DNA of 64,000 nucleotides from Gammaproteobacteria bacterium. GTDB taxonomy: Bacteria; Pseudomonadota; Gammaproteobacteria; Steroidobacterales; Steroidobacteraceae. Under the pieces are notes generated by a model. That model saw only the letters and a list, made by a program, of their open reading frames with translations, did no database searches and had not been told where the DNA came from. Positions 53,943 to 62,808 of this stretch are shown here, one piece after another. A program made the position numbers and the translations under genes. The stretch lies in the NCBI GenBank assembly GCA_017577615.1, contig PKRE01000008.1, forward strand, positions 62,001 through 126,000. The letters run 5' to 3'. Within the stretch, counting starts at the first letter, position 1; each line of letters starts with the position of its first letter.

Positions 53943-54515
53943 ATGAAGAAGACGAGTTCCGAAAGCCTGCGAGAAACCGGTTCAGTACGCGCGCGAACGT
54001 CAGTGCCGCGACAACGCGCGGCGTTGGCGGCCCGCAGCGGCGTGGAGTCCGAGGCCGTGAAAGATGTCGCTGCCAGCCTCAATACGCTCGTTGCCGACGT
54101 CTTCGCGCTCTACATCAAGACCAAGAACTTCCATTGGCATGTCAGCGGGCCTCACTTTCGCGACTACCATGAGTTGCTGGAGGAACATGCCAAGGAGCTG
54201 TTCGCAATGGTGGACCCGATTGCCGAGCGCGTCCGTAAGCTGGGCGAACCCACGATCAAGTCCATCAGCAATATCGCCCGTCTACAACGCGTGACGGACA
54301 ACGATGCGGACGACTTGGCGCCCGAGGACATGCTCACGGAACTGCTCGAGGACAACAAGAACTTGGCGCTCCGGCTGCGTGAAGCTCACGAAGTGTGCAG
54401 CGAAGCGCGCGATCTGGCGACCGCAAGTCTGATCGAAAACTGGATCGATGAGACGGAACGTCGCGCTTGGTTCCTGTTCGAGACCACTCGACGTCCCGGC
54501 TCAACCGAGCATTGA
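53943..54515 (+). CDS. Dps family DNA-binding ferritin-like protein
   Basis: This 190-residue protein has the four-helix Dps body with the ferroxidase motif KNFHWHVSGPHFRDYHELLEEHAKELFAMVDPIAERVR and a long N-terminal basic tail (KKTSSESLRETGSVRARTSV) that can bind DNA. It stores iron and protects DNA from peroxide. AAGGAG seven bases before ATG 53943 decides the start. A hairpin follows the gene. Confidence 0.92.
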   Translation: MKKTSSESLRETGSVRARTSVPRQRAALAARSGVESEAVKDVAASLNTLVADVFALYIKTKNFHWHVSGPHFRDYHELLEEHAKELFAMVDPIAERVRKLGEPTIKSISNIARLQRVTDNDADDLAPEDMLTELLEDNKNLALRLREAHEVCSEARDLATASLIENWIDETERRAWFLFETTRRPGSTEH

Positions 54516-54529
54516 GCGCGAGTACCATG

Positions 54530-54552
54530 CCCTCCCGTCGCGGGGGAGGGCA
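54530..54552. terminator. Hairpin between dps and the response regulator gene
   Basis: GCCCTCCC/GGGAGGGC (54530-54537 with 54545-54552) with a 7-nt loop lies between two convergent genes and begins a GC/pyrimidine-rich repeat-like stretch to about 54625. Confidence 0.5.
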
Positions 54553-54619
54553 GGTTGGGAACAGGGACAGGGTAAGAAAGGCCCGCGACCGCCTCCCGAT
54601 CTCCCCTTCCCTATTCCCT

Positions 54620-55072
54620 TCACCGTCCTCCGGCAAGCTTTACTCGACGCGACTCAAGCTTCGAATGTCCAAGTGCCGTGATTCCGTTGGAGGAACCCCG
54701 CGAGTCCGCCGCTTCTTCCACGGTTGCAGCGGCGGCAAAGTCAACGGCCGACAGAATTCGCTCGATGCTGGATGGTTTCTCCAAGATCGCGACCGTGACT
54801 CCTTCGCACTGAGTGACCTCTCGTTGTCGATTCGCCAGAACGATCGAAGGGATACCGAACAACCCGTTCAGAGTACAAACAAGGCGCGCACGTTCCTCGG
54901 CGTTGGAAATATCTATATCGACAATGGCCAACGTCGGTCGCTGCATCCTTGCGAACGTAAGAGCTTCATCGTACGCCCGGACGGGCCCTAAGACATCGTG
55001 CCCGGCTGCTCGCAATTGCTCTTCGAGCGCGAGCGCCAACAATGACTCGTGTTCGACGACTAGAATTTTCAT
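54620..55072 (-). CDS. Single-domain response regulator
   Basis: This 150-residue protein has a receiver domain (KILVVEHESLLALALEEQL; acceptor Asp in LAIVDIDIS; Lys in AILEKPSS) and a short tail with no output domain. ATG at 55072 begins the receiver. It is convergent with dps and lies behind opgG on the same strand with an 84-bp gap. The partner kinase is not visible. Confidence 0.88.
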   Translation of the reverse strand: MKILVVEHESLLALALEEQLRAAGHDVLGPVRAYDEALTFARMQRPTLAIVDIDISNAEERARLVCTLNGLFGIPSIVLANRQREVTQCEGVTVAILEKPSSIERILSAVDFAAAATVEEAADSRGSSNGITALGHSKLESRRVKLAGGR

Positions 55073-55156
55073 CAGTAGGTTCTCGAGATCGACAGACGAA
55101 CCTAAAAGCGCATCAGCACGATTCGAGTTCCATATCTCGTGCAATGTTCATCGCTA

Positions 55157-56680
55157 TCAGCGCGGTGGCAGAATGTAGCTCCAAGTCTCGGTGAGCACAT
55201 CGCTACCGCTTCGCAGGAAACCACGCAGCTCGGTTGGCTCGGATGGCGTCAGCTGCTTGACCCGCACCGCCATACGCCAAGCGCCAGTGGCGTCCACTTT
55301 GTATACGACGCTTTCCAAGATTTGCCCATTCACTGGCGCCGTCACGACGGCTTCCACTTTGGCGTCCGCCGGCAGCTCGTCGAGCGCAGGTCCTTTGAAG
55401 TCGACGATGAACTGTTGCTCGTTCTCACCCAGCTCGGCGTAGCCACGTCCGACTCGAGATTGCATGACCCACGCACCCGGCGGCCGCTGCTGCTGTTCCC
55501 CCTGCCACCTGATCCGGTACGAGAAATCGATCGGCTCGCCTAATGGCGGCAAATCCCGCGGCACCCAATACGCCACGATATTGTCGTTCGTCTCGTCCGG
55601 GGTGCTCAGTTGCACGAGCTCGACACGTCCCGGGCCCCATTTTCCGACCGGCTCCACCCATGCGCTCGGTCGCAGCTCGTAGCTTGCCTCCGCATCCTCG
55701 TAGCTCGAGAAGCGACGGTCCCGTTGCATGAGGCCAAAGCCTTTGAGCTCGTCCATGGAAAAAGAAGTGGTGAGCGGTGCCTTGGGATTGATGAGTGGGC
55801 GCCAGATCCACTCGCCCTGGCCCGTTGCCACCAGTAGCCCGTCCGAATCGTGTACCTCGGGACGAAAATCACTGGGATGCGGTTGGTTCTCGCCGAAGAA
55901 ATACATGCTCGTGAGCGGCGCCATCCCGAAGGTTGCCACCTCCTCACGTAGGTACACGCGTGCGCGCACGTCCACGCGTGTTTCCTGACCGGGATGAACG
56001 TCGAATTGATACGCGCCGCTCGTGCGCGGTGATTCGAGCAACGCGTAGATGCGCAAGCTCTTCGCCTCCGACGCGGGCTTGACGATCCAGAACTCGCTGA
56101 AGCGTGGGAATTCCTCTCCTTGCCCCCCGACGGTGTCGATCGCGAGCCCGCGAGCAGACAAACCATAACGTTGTCCGGCGCCAACGGCGCGAAAGTAGCT
56201 CGCTCCCAGGAACACGATCAGCTCGTCCTTGTAGTCCTCGGTGTTGAGCGGGTAATGAGCCCGGAACCCTGCAAAGCCGAGATCGCCCCATCGCTCAGGA
56301 GAGAGCTTGTTGCGCCCATAGTCGAAATCGGCGCTGCTGTACGGTATGTGGCGCACGCCTTGCGGCGTCACTTCATTGATCAGCACCGGCTCGACCTGAA
56401 ACTTCCCGAGATGGAAGAACATCAGCTCAAAGGGGAGGTTCTCATCGCGCCAAAGCGCGCGCTCCGGGCGAAAACGGATGTCGCGATATTGATCGTAGGT
56501 GAGTGCAGCAAGCTCGGCCGGCGGTTGCCGCGTGAGAGGTTGATAGGGCTTTCTCGCCCGTTCGGCAGCAAGCTCAGCCACGTCGTTGAAGTCGAAAGCG
56601 ATGACAGGCGCGGATACGAGCGTGCCGAGCACGACGCCCGCGAGCGCAGTGCGAATGCGAACAAATAACTCAGCAGCCAT
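55157..56680 (-). CDS. opgG: Periplasmic glucan biosynthesis protein OpgG
   Basis: This 507-residue protein has a signal peptide (IRTALAGVVLGTLVSAPVIA) and the OpgG/OpgD sequence: DFNDVAELAAERARKPY, SMYFFGENQP, PLINPKAPL and DFKGPALDEL. It forms the beta-1,6 branches or otherwise finishes osmoregulated periplasmic glucans. The usual partner opgH (glycosyltransferase) is not seen downstream, where a response regulator lies. ATG at 56680 or 56689 are both possible. Confidence 0.9.
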   Translation of the reverse strand: MAAELFVRIRTALAGVVLGTLVSAPVIAFDFNDVAELAAERARKPYQPLTRQPPAELAALTYDQYRDIRFRPERALWRDENLPFELMFFHLGKFQVEPVLINEVTPQGVRHIPYSSADFDYGRNKLSPERWGDLGFAGFRAHYPLNTEDYKDELIVFLGASYFRAVGAGQRYGLSARGLAIDTVGGQGEEFPRFSEFWIVKPASEAKSLRIYALLESPRTSGAYQFDVHPGQETRVDVRARVYLREEVATFGMAPLTSMYFFGENQPHPSDFRPEVHDSDGLLVATGQGEWIWRPLINPKAPLTTSFSMDELKGFGLMQRDRRFSSYEDAEASYELRPSAWVEPVGKWGPGRVELVQLSTPDETNDNIVAYWVPRDLPPLGEPIDFSYRIRWQGEQQQRPPGAWVMQSRVGRGYAELGENEQQFIVDFKGPALDELPADAKVEAVVTAPVNGQILESVVYKVDATGAWRMAVRVKQLTPSEPTELRGFLRSGSDVLTETWSYILPPR

Positions 56681-56848
56681 GTCCACCATGCTTGCGTATC
56701 GAATGCAGCTTCGAGACAGCGGAACGATAAACACGTGGGAGGCAGCGTGCGTTCCCGTGTTGGCGGGCTGGCGGCTGGGGAGCGAAGGCATTGGCGTGTT
56801 TCATGAGGCGCGCATTGCGCCGCTGATCCAGCCTGCAGCCCGAGCCCA

Positions 56849-57466
56849 TCAGAACCAGTTGTAATTGAAGCTGATGCTGATCCTTTCCTGCTTCGTCGGA
56901 TTTGGGGGCACTTCGTGGCGCAGCCAACTCTCGAACAGCACGACCTTGCCCGCCTCGGCTGGAATGGTCACCCACGTGCGATTCTCGGCTCGCGCATCCG
57001 CACGACGAGGTGGTGCCGCCATGAAGCGATCGAGACGCGGATCCTCGAACTTCAGACCGGCACAGCCTTTGGGTGTCTGCACGTAGTACGTTCCGCTGAT
57101 CGTCGCGAGCGGATGCAGATGCAAGCTATGCGCGACACGATGAGGCATGATGTTCACCCAGCAATCAGTCATGACAAGGGTGCGGCCCTCGAGATCGAGA
57201 TCGAGCGCACGTGCAAACGCAGCCACGTGACGGTCGAGCTTACGGCGCAGCTGGTCGAAGGTTGGCGATACCTCGTGCATCCGGCTCACAGAGTTGTACG
57301 AGGTATACCCGCCCGGATAGTTCTTAGCGGACCAACGTCGACCGGCTTCGTCATCGAGCGCCAGTTGTCGACATTCGCGCAGTAGACGATCATTGAAGCG
57401 ACGCCAATCGCCGCCTTGCAGGCGGCGAGCATAAACAAGCGTGGGAAAGAGCGTTTGAATGGCCAT
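56849..57466 (-). CDS. 2OG-Fe(II) oxygenase-like protein (TIGR02466 type)
   Basis: This 205-residue protein has the pattern HSLHLHPLATISGTYYV near the middle with His ligands and a later EVPPNPTKQERISISFNYNW with a conserved Arg, as in TIGR02466 and related 2OG-dioxygenases. The substrate is unknown; small relatives can hydroxylate proteins or metabolites. No signal peptide. Confidence 0.8.
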   Translation of the reverse strand: MAIQTLFPTLVYARRLQGGDWRRFNDRLLRECRQLALDDEAGRRWSAKNYPGGYTSYNSVSRMHEVSPTFDQLRRKLDRHVAAFARALDLDLEGRTLVMTDCWVNIMPHRVAHSLHLHPLATISGTYYVQTPKGCAGLKFEDPRLDRFMAAPPRRADARAENRTWVTIPAEAGKVVLFESWLRHEVPPNPTKQERISISFNYNWF

Positions 57467-57539
57467 GCGCGAATTTTATGAGGCTCGTGCACACCAAGTG
57501 AACGTAGCCTGCAAGAGCTAGCTTGCTCCCGGAGCCACC

Positions 57540-58568
57540 GTGCACACGACTTCACCGGCCACGGTAGACGAACCCATCGATCGGGATTCGCTGGATGCCT
57601 TGGTGGCTCATCATGGTCTCGGGGTCGCAGACGTGCAGGCCACGCTCGAAATAGCCCGCGCCCGCCCCACGCGTGAGGAGCTCGGTCGCTTTGTCGTCGT
57701 GCTGCTGCGACTCTCCGGCGTCCTATCCATGGTTGCCGGAATCGTGTTCTTCATCGCTGCGAACTGGGCGGGCCTCGGCAAGGCGGAACGGTTCCTGCTG
57801 GTAGAGGCTGTGCTCGTTGTCAGCTGCGGCTTCGCTCTATGGCGGACACCACCGAACAGCATCGGGCGCCATGGCGCGTTGGTGGCTTTTGCGACGACAG
57901 GTGTGCTGCTCGCGCTGTTCGGCCAGACGTATCAGACTGGCGCGAACAGCTATGAGCTCTTCTTGGCGTGGAGCGCGCTCGGCCTGCCCTTCGTCATGGC
58001 CGCGCAATGGAGTGTGGCCTGGGGTGCTTGGCTCGTCGTGCTCAACGTGGCTTTGAGCCTGTTCGTCGGCTCTCGGGCACAAGACGGCTGGCTGTGGATG
58101 GTCGTAGCGGGCGCCAATCTCGAGCACTCTGCCCTCTTGCTCCTGCCCATGATGATCAACTATTCGCTCTGGGGCATCCGCGAGTACTTGGAGCAGACAC
58201 GCTGGGTCATGAGCGTGCCTTCGTGGCTCGGTCGCTTGGCGTTGGGCTTCGGCGTGGCGTATGCCACCTGGGCAGGTATGCGCGCGATCCTCGGCACCGA
58301 GACGAGCGCACGGGCAGTCCTGCTGTTCGTCATGGTGGCATTCGCAGGTATCGTCGCGTACACAATCAAGAAACGCGAGGATGTCTTCCCGGTCGCCGCT
58401 GTCGCGGCAAGCCTGATCGTGCTCACCACGTGCGCGCTGGCGGATGCGTTGCAGAAGCACGATGAGCTGCTCTTTTTGACCCTTACCGTTTGGCTCATAG
58501 CGAGCTCTGCAGTGAGCGGCCGGCTGATCATGAAGCTGCAGCGCGCCTGGACCGACACGCCGCCATGA
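57540..58568 (+). CDS. DUF2157 membrane protein
   Basis: This 342-residue protein has a soluble N-terminal helix region and about eight membrane helices, with the DUF2157-like pattern VLSMVAGIVFFIAANWAGL. It begins with GTG behind GGAG. It is the first gene of a three-gene operon whose later members overlap by four bases. The molecular function is unknown. Confidence 0.85.
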   Translation: MHTTSPATVDEPIDRDSLDALVAHHGLGVADVQATLEIARARPTREELGRFVVVLLRLSGVLSMVAGIVFFIAANWAGLGKAERFLLVEAVLVVSCGFALWRTPPNSIGRHGALVAFATTGVLLALFGQTYQTGANSYELFLAWSALGLPFVMAAQWSVAWGAWLVVLNVALSLFVGSRAQDGWLWMVVAGANLEHSALLLLPMMINYSLWGIREYLEQTRWVMSVPSWLGRLALGFGVAYATWAGMRAILGTETSARAVLLFVMVAFAGIVAYTIKKREDVFPVAAVAASLIVLTTCALADALQKHDELLFLTLTVWLIASSAVSGRLIMKLQRAWTDTPP

Positions 58569-59548
58569 GCCGCTCCGAAGCATTACGACAAGCGCTCGTT
58601 GCGCGTGGCGTGCTCGCACCGGAATCTCCGCCATTGGATATGCGTGCGCGCGCCCGTCCCTGGTTCGTGAGTCTCCTGCTTGGCGTCGGCGGCTGGCTGG
58701 CGGGTGTCTTCGCCGCCATCTTCGTCGCCCTGGTGTTCCAGCCCGGCAGCACCACCGAATACGCGCTCGTTGGACTGCTCGCCCTCGCGACAGCGTACGC
58801 GCTCTACGCGATCGATCGTGAGAGTGCGTTCTTCGATCAGCTGGCACTTGCGCTCTCGATCGCTGGGCAGTTGGCGCTGCTGGTAGCAGGTTGGGCATTC
58901 GTCGAGTCCCTGGCGGGCATTGCCACGTTCGCGACCGTCATGCAGATCGCTTTGTTCGTGCTGATGCCGAATCGAATGGCAAGACTCCTTGCGGCATTGT
59001 GCGCATGTATCGCATGGGCGCTGACGGTGCGTTTGTCATGGTGGAGCGCAGACGAGCTCGGGGCACCATCGGAAGCGTCGCTGAGCGCGGCGTTCGTCGC
59101 TTGGCTCTTCGTGTGGATCCCGATCGCAGTGCTCGTGCAGGTGCTCGTCCATTGGGAAGCGTCATGGATGGCCCGTGGGCTGCAGCGCTTCGCTCGGCCC
59201 GCGTTGAGCGGCATGTTGGTCGCATTGGCGCTCGGAACGTGGCTGTCCGAACCCTTCGGCGCGCTACGGTTCTGGGACGCATCGAGCACGAACTGGCTGG
59301 CGTTGTGGCCGCTGCTCGGCGCGGGCGCAGCACTCCTTGCCGCCGTGAATGCATTCCGTTTGCGTCATCGCGCCTTGGTCGGGCTCGGCATCGCCGGCGC
59401 ACTGCTCCATGTCGTGCACTTCTACTTTCTGCTCGGCGTGTCCCTGCTGCTCAAGTCCGCCATCCTGCTGGTTGTCGGCGCGGCGCTGCTAGCCGTTGCC
59501 GCGGCGATCGAGCGCGGCCTGTCAAAGCCGGGGGAACAGGCACCATGA
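58565..59548 (+). CDS. DUF4401 membrane protein
   Basis: This 327-residue protein has eight or so membrane helices (LGVGGWLAGVFAAIFVALVF, LALALSIAGQLALLVAGWAF). Its start ATG overlaps the stop of DUF2157 (ATGA), as its end does with the next gene. DUF2157, DUF4401 and GDYXXLXY proteins often occur together. Confidence 0.87.
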   Translation: MSRSEALRQALVARGVLAPESPPLDMRARARPWFVSLLLGVGGWLAGVFAAIFVALVFQPGSTTEYALVGLLALATAYALYAIDRESAFFDQLALALSIAGQLALLVAGWAFVESLAGIATFATVMQIALFVLMPNRMARLLAALCACIAWALTVRLSWWSADELGAPSEASLSAAFVAWLFVWIPIAVLVQVLVHWEASWMARGLQRFARPALSGMLVALALGTWLSEPFGALRFWDASSTNWLALWPLLGAGAALLAAVNAFRLRHRALVGLGIAGALLHVVHFYFLLGVSLLLKSAILLVVGAALLAVAAAIERGLSKPGEQAP

Positions 59549-60027
59549 GCGTGCTGTGGACCCGATCGCTGATCGTGCTGGGCGCGGCAATCGTGCTTGC
59601 GGCGGTCAAGCTGTCCATTCACAGCAAGGAGCGCACGATCGCCCAAGGCGAGACCATCTTTCTCGAGCTCATGCCGGTAGATCCGCGCTCGCTGATGCAA
59701 GGTGACTACATGGCCCTGCGGTTTCGGCTTGCAGAGGAGATCGAACGAGCGCGACAACGAGGTACGCTGGCACCCTCTGCCCGCACTGCGCCGCTCGCGA
59801 TCGATGCGCATCGTGTCGCTACGCTTGCGCAGGACACGGAGGCCGATGCACAGATTCGCTTCAGGATCCGCAACAGGAGCGTGTGGATCGGTACGAACGC
59901 GTTCTTCTTCGAGGAAGGCTCCTCGTCAAAATACGTGAATGCGCGCTACGGGGAGTTCCGGCTCGAACGCGGCAGCGGACAGGCAGTGCTCGTCGGCCTG
60001 CGCGATGCGCAGTTCAACGAGTTATGA
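59545..60027 (+). CDS. GDYXXLXY domain protein
   Basis: This 160-residue protein has one N-terminal membrane helix (SLIVLGAAIVLAAVKLSI) and the signature GDYMALRF after MPVDPRSLMQ, which matches the GDYXXLXY family. It starts in a 4-base overlap with DUF4401. Most of the protein is predicted outside the cytoplasm. Confidence 0.9.
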   Translation: MSVLWTRSLIVLGAAIVLAAVKLSIHSKERTIAQGETIFLELMPVDPRSLMQGDYMALRFRLAEEIERARQRGTLAPSARTAPLAIDAHRVATLAQDTEADAQIRFRIRNRSVWIGTNAFFFEEGSSSKYVNARYGEFRLERGSGQAVLVGLRDAQFNEL

Positions 60028-60105
60028 GTCGGGGTGCGCCGGCTTTTGTCGCTGTGCGGGCCGACAGAGCTTTCGTTCGGTCGTGGCAGCCACGTTCACG
60101 CGCCC

Positions 60106-60756
60106 TTAGCCGAACAGCCAACAGCGACGACGTGCCACATTGCGGCGCCTTGGCTCCACGAGGTCGTTGACGTTGCCGTCGATGAGACGCGTGAACAGCG
60201 TGTCCGTGCCGCTCGTGCGTCCGAGCTCGTATTCTTCTTTGTAGAGCGGCACGACGGCATAGAACACGATCGATTTCGCAGCGGTCTTGAGCTCATAGAA
60301 CGGTGTCGGCACGAGCAACGAGGGTACGATCAGCGCCACCGACAAGCTCGTGGTACGCGCGTACGGCGTGGGCGGGTCTCCATTCGGGATCATGTGTCCC
60401 CATCCGAGCCACCCACCGTCCTCATGGGCACGCTTCGCCAGCTGACGTAGCAGCCGCAAGGGCCACGACCAGCGTTCGTCCTGAGCCTGCTCGCCTTCGA
60501 GCTGCCATTCTCGAGGCAACGTCATCATCAGCTCCAAATGCGCAGGCTGGTCCGCTTTCGGCACACGCATCGCACGAGCGCTCATGCCACACGTCACGAG
60601 CGTGTGCACGGGTCGTGTATCACTCGGCGCGACGTGGACGATGCGCGTTTCGTTCGCATCCTGCGCATCCTCACGGAAGACGTTCTTGATGGTGCCGAGA
60701 TGTCGCTCGATGTGAGCCTCGATGGTCCTGCGAAGAGTCTGTACAGAGCTTGCCAT
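60106..60756 (-). CDS. Suppressor-of-fused (SUFU) domain protein
   Basis: This 216-residue protein matches the bacterial SUFU domain: VHTLVTCGMSARAMRVP, HLELMMTLPREWQ and FYAVVPLYKEEYELG. In animals SUFU binds Gli proteins; in bacteria the domain occurs in small cytoplasmic proteins and immunity modules of toxin systems. No toxin gene is visible next to it. It converges on GDYXXLXY. Confidence 0.87.
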   Translation of the reverse strand: MASSVQTLRRTIEAHIERHLGTIKNVFREDAQDANETRIVHVAPSDTRPVHTLVTCGMSARAMRVPKADQPAHLELMMTLPREWQLEGEQAQDERWSWPLRLLRQLAKRAHEDGGWLGWGHMIPNGDPPTPYARTTSLSVALIVPSLLVPTPFYELKTAAKSIVFYAVVPLYKEEYELGRTSGTDTLFTRLIDGNVNDLVEPRRRNVARRRCWLFG

Positions 60757-60850
60757 TACGCCTCATGAGCACGGAGGGCCGACGAGCCCGAGCGGCTGCG
60801 AAGCCAGCCGATAGCCTGACGCGTGGACGCACGCTCGTACGAGCGTACCG

Positions 60851-61276
60851 TTACCTCGTGCGCTTGGCAGCCAACGCATCGAACGAGAAACGACCGGCGC
60901 CATACGTAGCGAGGTACAGCCCGATGGCAATGAGACAGGCCGACGGAAACACCGCGCGCAAGCCTCCGAAGCGATCCACCATCGCAACTGCCACGACGAA
61001 GTTGATCATACACAAAATCCCTGCCCACCTTGTCAGGAATCCTGCGATGAACGCCAGGCCGATGAAGAACTGAGCCCAGACTGAAAGCCGCGCCATGAGC
61101 TCCGGTGCCACAAATCCGAACTGCTCGAGGAAGGCGACGAACTCGTCCATGCGTTCGGCGCTCACGATGTTGTCCCAGACACCCCACACCAGAAACGCAC
61201 CGACAAACACGCGTAGCACGAGCAACGCAAGATCCCCATAGCGCTCCGCGCCGGTGAGGAAGACGATCTGTCGCAT
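60851..61276 (-). CDS. DoxX family membrane protein
   Basis: This 141-residue protein has four membrane helices and the DoxX pattern (LRVFVGAFLVWGVWDNI, SVWAQFFIGLAFIAGFLTRWAG). DoxX proteins are linked to quinol or disulfide handling and to redox enzymes, but the exact job is unclear. GGAGAG-like sequence precedes the ATG. Confidence 0.9.
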   Translation of the reverse strand: MRQIVFLTGAERYGDLALLVLRVFVGAFLVWGVWDNIVSAERMDEFVAFLEQFGFVAPELMARLSVWAQFFIGLAFIAGFLTRWAGILCMINFVVAVAMVDRFGGLRAVFPSACLIAIGLYLATYGAGRFSFDALAAKRTR

Positions 61277-61448
61277 GTGGCTCTCCTTCGCTGTGCGCAG
61301 CAGCCCGGCGTCGGCAGCTTAACCACGGCCATGATGCGAGAGCAATAGGATGACAGCGGGACGGACTTTGACCGGTTCGCGAAGCGGCTGACCCGGAACA
61401 GAGCGTGGCGGTGACGATTTAGCTACTAGCACCCGAGAAGGAGGCGAG

Positions 61449-61715
61449 ATGCGTCACACATGGATCGGACTGCTGTTGGCAATCGGATGGTGCTCGCTGA
61501 CTGCACAGGAACCCGTCGACGATCCGCGCACAGCGGAAGAAGTGGATCGGGTCTTCGACGCCATGGATCGCGATGGCGACGACCGCATTAGTCGCAGTGA
61601 AGCGCAACGATCGCCCTTGCTGCGCCATCGCTTCGACGGTGTCGATGCGAACGAGGATGGTTACGTCAGTCGCGCCGAGTACCGCGCCCGGCCGCGCAAC
61701 GAGCCGTTCGAGTAA
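61449..61715 (+). CDS. Secreted EF-hand protein
   Basis: An 88-residue protein with a signal peptide (GLLLAIGWCSLTAQ) and two EF-hand calcium loops, DRDGDDRISRSE and DANEDGYVSRAE. It may bind calcium in the periplasm. GGAGGCG lies close before the ATG. Confidence 0.85.
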   Translation: MRHTWIGLLLAIGWCSLTAQEPVDDPRTAEEVDRVFDAMDRDGDDRISRSEAQRSPLLRHRFDGVDANEDGYVSRAEYRARPRNEPFE

Positions 61716-61875
61716 GGCAGCAGTGCTTTCTCAAGGGATGAAATCTCACGCACGCTCGATCCCATGCGCCCCAAAGTGTCGTCATCGGGCGACGAATCAA
61801 ACGCTTTCGGAACCGAAACCCGTACGCAGGTATTCCGTCGATGTGCTTGTAACGGAGTGCCGAGGAGTGTGTTTC

Positions 61876-62400
61876 ATGCGATCGAAACTTCATTCGCTGG
61901 TGGCGCTGGCAGCAGGTGCCCTGGTGCTGGGACAGTACGCAGCAGCACAGAGCGACGAGATGCGTCCGTCACGTTCCGCCACCGAGGATATGCAACCGCA
62001 GAGAGGCGAGGACACCTATCCTGGTGAGTCGTCAACCACACGCGACCCGACTTCCGGCGACACGGACAGATCGGCCGCCGGCCAAGGTACCGGCTCGCTC
62101 GATACTGGTCAGATAGATCAGAGAAAGGTCGAGCAGTTCGCAGACGCCTACGTGCAGGTGCAGACGATCCAGCAGCAGGCGAACGCCGACATCGAGGCGG
62201 CCAAAGATCCGATGGAAGCCGAGCAGGTGCGCACGGCTGCGCAGTCCGACATGATCGCCGCGGTCGAGCGCAGCGGCTTGCAGGTCGAGGAATTCAATCA
62301 GATCGTGGCGAGCATGGCGGCCGATAACGAGCTGCGCTCGCGTATTTCTGCGGCAGTTCAGAAGAGACTCGATCAGGGCGCTACGACTCCCGCGCGCTGA
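61876..62400 (+). CDS. DUF4168 exported protein
   Basis: A 174-residue protein with a signal peptide (LVALAAGALVLGQYAAAQ), a disordered Ser/Thr/Gly-rich linker and a helical C-terminal domain with VEQFADAYVQVQTIQQQ and VEEFNQIVASMAADNELRSRI, which is the DUF4168 signature. GAGGAG eight bases before ATG 61876 decides the start. Function is unknown. A strong terminator follows. Confidence 0.85.
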   Translation: MRSKLHSLVALAAGALVLGQYAAAQSDEMRPSRSATEDMQPQRGEDTYPGESSTTRDPTSGDTDRSAAGQGTGSLDTGQIDQRKVEQFADAYVQVQTIQQQANADIEAAKDPMEAEQVRTAAQSDMIAAVERSGLQVEEFNQIVASMAADNELRSRISAAVQKRLDQGATTPAR

Positions 62401-62440
62401 GCTCACTGGGTGCCCGGCTGTCACTGTTTGCCCAGACATG

Positions 62441-62476
62441 AGAAGGCCCTTCCACATACGTGGAAGGGCCTTTTCT
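62441..62476. terminator. Bidirectional intrinsic terminator
   Basis: Stem AAGGCCCTTCCAC/GTGGAAGGGCCTT (62443-62455 with 62460-62472), 13 bp with a 4-nt loop, flanked by AGA before and TTTTCT after. It lies between the convergent DUF4168 gene and the small gene at 62494. Confidence 0.8.
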
Positions 62477-62493
62477 GCTGCGACAGCGAACCG

Positions 62494-62736
62494 TTAGGCG
62501 ACTTGACCAAATGCATTCTGCACGGCGTCCTGCGGCGAACAGCCTTCTTCGAATAAAGGACGCCATGCTTCCCAATCGATATCGTCCCATTCGACGGAGT
62601 CAAGGATGTTGCTGAAGTCCGAACGGATGACATCCAGCACGTCGAGTTGCCATTGATGCCAGCGATCCTCGCTTAACTCTGCACTGCCTCTTGCGGCTTG
62701 CGATGAACGACTCTGCATCATGGTCCACTCACTCAC
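62494..62736 (-). CDS. Small acidic protein of unknown function
   Basis: About 80 residues if it starts at GTG 62736, which has GAGGAGG seven bases upstream; ATGs inside are less well placed. The end FSNILDSVEWDDIDWEAWRPLFEEG with VQNAF matches a small conserved gammaproteobacterial protein of unknown function. The GTG start is unusual and is chosen from the ribosome site. Confidence 0.65.
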   Translation of the reverse strand: MSEWTMMQSRSSQAARGSAELSEDRWHQWQLDVLDVIRSDFSNILDSVEWDDIDWEAWRPLFEEGCSPQDAVQNAFGQVA

Positions 62737-62785
62737 TTTCGAACCTCCTCTCGTCGAGTGACTCAGCACGAGAAAGTCGGCTCTC

Positions 62786-62808
62786 GATACATCGCTAAGC
62801 GATGTATC
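62786..62808. promoter_or_regulatory. 23-bp perfect palindrome
   Basis: GATACATCGCT-A-AGCGATGTATC (11+1+11) lies about 50 bp upstream of the small gene's start. It is a candidate operator or stem-loop; the binding protein is unknown. Confidence 0.5.

Noticed and set aside
62441..62476. An attenuator for the 80-residue small gene
   Set aside because: The hairpin lies after that gene and between convergent genes, so it is a terminator.
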